DNA of 33,127 bases from Loigolactobacillus zhaoyuanensis. GTDB lineage: Bacteria; Bacillota; Bacilli; Lactobacillales; Lactobacillaceae. Positions 30,194 to 33,127 of this stretch are shown piece after piece (positions within the stretch are counted from its first letter, which is position 1; each line of letters opens with the position of its first letter). The notes below the pieces were generated by a model, which saw nothing but the letters and a program-made list of their open reading frames with translations, was not told the origin of the DNA and ran no database searches. Location of the stretch: contig NZ_RHOE01000027.1 of the NCBI RefSeq assembly GCF_003946385.1, forward strand, positions 1 to 33,127, read 5' to 3'. The translations under genes and the position numbers were made by a program.

Positions 30194-32938
30194 ATGAAAG
30201 AATTTAAAACGGCCGGTGATTATGCTCAAGTACCGATCAAACAACTCTATCAGCAATTTGAAACAAGTGCTGCAGGCTTAAGTAGTCACGAAGTGCAAGT
30301 CCGTTTGGCCACCTATGGTCATAATACGATCCAGCGTGGTCAGCGCCAATCACAATTTAAATTATTCATTAAAAACTTCACTAGCTTAATGGCGATCCTG
30401 CTCTGGATCAGTGGGATCATCGCTTTATTTGCTGGTATGTTGGAGCTGGCGATCGCCATTTGGGCAGTTAATCTAATCAATGGTGTTTTTAGTTTCTGGC
30501 AAGAGCATGCTGCCCAAAAAGCCACTAATTCGTTGCGTCAAATGTTACCGGCGTATACACAAGTATTGCGCGATGGCCAGCAACAGCAGATCGATGCTGC
30601 CGATCTAGTCCCTGGTGATATTTTTACTATTCAAGCAGGCAATAGTATTTCCGCTGACGCTTATCTGATCAGCGCTACTGGCTTACAAGTTGACGAATCA
30701 GCATTAACTGGTGAATCGGTACCTGAATCCAAATCGGTTATTTATCATCCTGGTGATGGTAAATTTGCTGAAACTAATATCGTCTATGCGGGTACTACAG
30801 CGGCCAGTGGCAACGCACAAGCAATTGCGCTAAACACTGGGATGAACACTGAATTTGGTCAAATTGCTCAGCTCACCCAAAATCAGCGCCCAAATGTAAG
30901 CCCACTACAAAAAGAGCTAAATCATTTAACCCAGCAAATTTCCTTATTGGCGATTTCGATTGGCGTTCTATTCTTTATTTTAGCGATCTTCTTTGTTCAC
31001 TATCCAATTGCCAAGTCATTTATTTTCGCATTGGGTATGATCGTCGCTTTTATTCCCGAAGGTTTGCTGCCAACCGTCACGTTATCCTTAGCTCAAGGCG
31101 TTCAACGGATGGCCAAAAAGCACGCTTTAGTCAAGGATCTATCCAGTGTTGAGACCTTAGGTGAAACGACTGTTATTTGTTCCGACAAAACCGGCACCTT
31201 GACACAAAACCAAATGACGATCAACCATATTTGGCTGCCCAGCGGCGATTATGTAGTCAGCGGTCAGGGCTATGTTAATAACGGCCAGATCATGCTTGGG
31301 CAGCAACCATACATTTTTGGCCAAAAGCATGACCTTGATTTGCTCTTGCAAATTAGTGTCCTCAATAATAACACCACCGTTAAGGCCCCTGCAACTGTTG
31401 GTGAACAAGCTAAAATACTAGGCACACCAACTGAAGCGGCGCTAATTATTTTAGCTGAAAAAGCCCAGCTTGATTTATCAACGCTACAAACCAAACTACC
31501 GCGCCAGCAAGAATTTCCTTTTGACTCCGAGCGTAAACGGATGACAACGATCCAGCTAGTCAACGGCCAGCCAGTTGCCTATATAAAAGGCGCATTGGAC
31601 GGCTTATTGGCCATTAGCACCACTATTTTGGATAACGGTCAAGTCCGTAATCTAACTGAACAAGATCGACGCCATATTCTAGCAGCAAATGATCACTATG
31701 CTGCTGCAGGTTTACGCTCGCTAGCTATGGCCTATCGTGAACTAAACCCACAAGCTAATTGGACGCAAGCAGCGGTTGAGCAAGGGTTAACATTTGTCGG
31801 TTTAACTATTATGGCTGATCCTCCGCGGCTAGAAATTTACGCGGCAGTGGCTAAATGTCACGCAGCCAACATCCGCATTATTATGGTGACTGGTGACAGT
31901 GCCCTAACGGCTAAAAGTATCGCCTGCAAAATCGGTATTACTAGCGATCAAGCCCGCGTAGTCACCGGCACTGAGTTGGCCAATATGAGCGATGCCGACT
32001 TGAAAGCGGCGCTGAGTTCTGAACTGATTTTTGCCCGTGTCGCACCTGAACAAAAATATCGTGTTGTCACCATGCTACAAAGCATGGGTGAAGTCGTTGC
32101 CTCAACTGGCGATGGTGTCAATGACGCTCCAGCATTGAAAAAAGCTGATATTGGCGTAGCGATGGGGATGACTGGCACTGACGTCGCCAAAGACGCCGCG
32201 GATATGATTTTAACTGATGACAACTTTGCCTCGATCGTTGCTGCGATTGAAGAAGGCCGCACTGTGTACAGTAATATTCAAAAATTTCTACTTTATATTT
32301 TAAACAGTAATCTACCAGAAGCAGCACCATCCGTTATTTTTCTATTTAGTCGCGGCTTAATTCCATTGCCACTAACAGTAATGCAAATTTTAACCGTTGA
32401 TCTCGGCACCGACATGCTGCCAGCACTAGGCTTAGGTGCCGAGCGCAGCGAACCAGGAATCATGGAACAACCACCGCGGAAACATAATGCACATTTGCTG
32501 AACCGCCGGATTTTATGGACCGCCTTTGGCTGGTATGGCTTAATTGCTGCAGTGTTGTCCACAATTGGTTATTTCTTAGTCAACTATGCAAACGATTGGC
32601 CGCAAATCAATCTAGCTGCTAGTGGCGGTGTTTACCAACAAGCCACGACAATGACTTTAGCCGTGATTATTTTCTGCCAAATCGCCGCAGCACTAAACTG
32701 CCGCACCCAATATTCTTCGCTGTTCAAAATTGGTTTATTCAGCAATCGCAAAATCATCGGCGGTATTGTTTTTGAAATTCTGTTGTTGCTAGCGCTAATG
32801 TATCTGCCCACGTTACAATTAATCTTTAACACTGCGCCACTTCACGGTGCTGAATGGTTATATTTATTGGCGATTCCGCTCCCACTACTTTTGATCGAGG
32901 AAACCCGAAAATATTGGTTACGCCGCCCGGTCAATTAA
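30194..32938 (+). CDS. P2-type cation-translocating ATPase (Na+/K+-ATPase-like)
   Basis: This 914-aa pump is a P-type ATPase of the P2 group. It has an N-terminal cation ATPase domain and the actuator motif TGES (172-175). The phosphorylation site is D331 in CSDKTGTLT, the nucleotide-binding KGA is near 465, and the hinge is TGDGVNDAP (638-646). Ten membrane helices are expected. Helix 4 reads PEGLLPTVT (E289), helix 5 SNLPEAAP (E709), and helix 6 VDLGTDMLPA (D736, D740). These match the Na+/K+-ATPase (P2C) pattern, PEGLL, SNIPE and DLGTDM, better than the Ca2+ pump PEGLPAV. The likely ions are therefore Na+, K+ or H+, though Ca2+ or Mn2+ cannot be excluded. The ATG at 30194 has AAGGAAG 9 nt upstream. 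No beta-subunit-like gene is beside it. Confidence 0.92.
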   Translation: MKEFKTAGDYAQVPIKQLYQQFETSAAGLSSHEVQVRLATYGHNTIQRGQRQSQFKLFIKNFTSLMAILLWISGIIALFAGMLELAIAIWAVNLINGVFSFWQEHAAQKATNSLRQMLPAYTQVLRDGQQQQIDAADLVPGDIFTIQAGNSISADAYLISATGLQVDESALTGESVPESKSVIYHPGDGKFAETNIVYAGTTAASGNAQAIALNTGMNTEFGQIAQLTQNQRPNVSPLQKELNHLTQQISLLAISIGVLFFILAIFFVHYPIAKSFIFALGMIVAFIPEGLLPTVTLSLAQGVQRMAKKHALVKDLSSVETLGETTVICSDKTGTLTQNQMTINHIWLPSGDYVVSGQGYVNNGQIMLGQQPYIFGQKHDLDLLLQISVLNNNTTVKAPATVGEQAKILGTPTEAALIILAEKAQLDLSTLQTKLPRQQEFPFDSERKRMTTIQLVNGQPVAYIKGALDGLLAISTTILDNGQVRNLTEQDRRHILAANDHYAAAGLRSLAMAYRELNPQANWTQAAVEQGLTFVGLTIMADPPRLEIYAAVAKCHAANIRIIMVTGDSALTAKSIACKIGITSDQARVVTGTELANMSDADLKAALSSELIFARVAPEQKYRVVTMLQSMGEVVASTGDGVNDAPALKKADIGVAMGMTGTDVAKDAADMILTDDNFASIVAAIEEGRTVYSNIQKFLLYILNSNLPEAAPSVIFLFSRGLIPLPLTVMQILTVDLGTDMLPALGLGAERSEPGIMEQPPRKHNAHLLNRRILWTAFGWYGLIAAVLSTIGYFLVNYANDWPQINLAASGGVYQQATTMTLAVIIFCQIAAALNCRTQYSSLFKIGLFSNRKIIGGIVFEILLLLALMYLPTLQLIFNTAPLHGAEWLYLLAIPLPLLLIEETRKYWLRRPVN

Positions 32939-32950
32939 ATAGAATAAAAC

Positions 32951-32977
32951 AAAAACGGACCACTAGCTTTTTAGCTA
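32951..32977 (+). terminator. truncated ATPase terminator
   Basis: AAAAACGGACCACTAGCT is followed by TTTT and only AGCTA of the expected complementary arm. The 5-bp stem TAGCT/AGCTA remains. The missing part (GTGGTCCGTTTTT) is probably displaced by the IS element that starts at about 32978-32980. Confidence 0.45.
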
Positions 32978-32986
32978 TCTGAAGTG

Positions 32987-33024
32987 AACCCCCGGTATTG
33001 GACCAGAATCCAATACCGGGGGTT
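32987..33024. repeat. 15-bp hairpin at the IS left end
   Basis: AACCCCCGGTATTGG pairs perfectly with its complement around an 8-nt loop. The 3' arm includes GGGGG, 8 nt before the transposase ATG, so the stem would hide the only Shine-Dalgarno-like sequence in transcripts entering from outside. Confidence 0.8.
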
Positions 33025-33029
33025 TTACT

Positions 33030-33127
33030 ATGACTAAATATACTAAGCAGTTTAAACTGCAGGTGGTTCAAGACTATCTCACTTCTTCGTTAGGGATTGT
33101 ATTGATTGCTAGAAAGTACCAGATCAA
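33030..33127 (+). CDS. IS3-family transposase OrfA, 5' part
   Basis: Thirty-two codons are visible from the ATG at 33030 and the frame is open at the window end. The peptide starts MTKYTKQFKLQVVQDY and continues TSSLGIVLIARKYQI. This is the N-terminal helix-turn-helix of IS150-type OrfA (an MTKYS-x-EFK start, then a LAKKYGI-like helix). In complete elements OrfA binds the IS ends and is joined to OrfB by frameshifting. The only ribosome-site candidate is GGGGG inside the preceding hairpin. Whether the full transposase is intact cannot be seen. Confidence 0.75.
   Translation, partial: MTKYTKQFKLQVVQDYLTSSLGIVLIARKYQI

Larger units (their letters stand above)
32978..33127 (+). mobile_element. 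left end of an IS3-family insertion sequence (partial)
   Basis: The terminus begins about TGAAGTGAACCCCC (32980), the style of IS150-group ends, followed by a strong hairpin and the start of an OrfA-type transposase. The element runs off the window, so its length and right end are unknown. It appears inserted just after the P-type ATPase gene. Confidence 0.75.

Overview
The window is chromosomal DNA from a low-to-mid GC Gram-positive bacterium, almost certainly a member of the Lactobacillaceae. The evidence is strong GGAGG-type ribosome binding sites, cydABCD followed by menA with no other menaquinone gene, a guanine riboswitch ahead of xpt-pbuX, a ktrB-ktrA pair, a DUF2187 protein and an IS3-type transposase start. 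The species cannot be fixed from the sequence. No rRNA, tRNA, CRISPR array or prophage module was seen.

Layout. 1-4950 is a purine block on the minus strand: purB, a purK-like gene with a degenerate active site, and an xpt-pbuX salvage operon behind a guanine riboswitch with its own terminator. 5167-6917 holds a membrane-anchored glucosaminidase and a FUSC/ArAE-type membrane protein. 6994-9263 is serC-serA. 9419-16407 is the respiratory cluster cydA-cydB-cydD-cydC, tightly overlapped, followed by menA. 16861-20736 carries a GH31 glycosidase, a small GlsB/YeaQ-type membrane protein and a family 8 glycosyltransferase. 20829-24403 holds a Cof-type HAD phosphatase, a histidine phosphatase, cardiolipin synthase and an unrecognised 106-aa protein. 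24562-26649 is a KtrB-KtrA potassium uptake pair. 26650-27394 is a gene-free stretch of inverted-repeat elements. 27395-32938 has a DUF2187 protein, an HxlR regulator divergent from an MFS exporter, nrdI and a large P-type ATPase. The window ends in the left end of an IS3-family element.

How the genes work together. xpt and pbuX import and salvage xanthine under guanine control. PurB acts in both IMP and AMP synthesis. CydAB is a quinol oxidase, CydDC is needed for its assembly, and MenA makes the demethylmenaquinone precursor, so the cell can probably respire if haem and a quinone head group are supplied. KtrAB, the Na+/K+-ATPase-like pump, GlsB-like protein and cardiolipin synthase fit ion and envelope stress handling, although they are separate transcription units.

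Most unusual points: the PurK-like protein that has lost its ATP-grasp metal ligands; a 43-bp repeat present twice in the cydA leader with Rex-like half-sites; a family of structured intergenic repeats (two full copies in opposite orientation around 26.7-27.3 kb and a relic at 19.2 kb); a P2C-like ATPase with the eukaryotic K+-site acidic residues; a 16-bp hairpin just upstream of the DUF2187 start; and an IS element that seems to have split the ATPase terminator.
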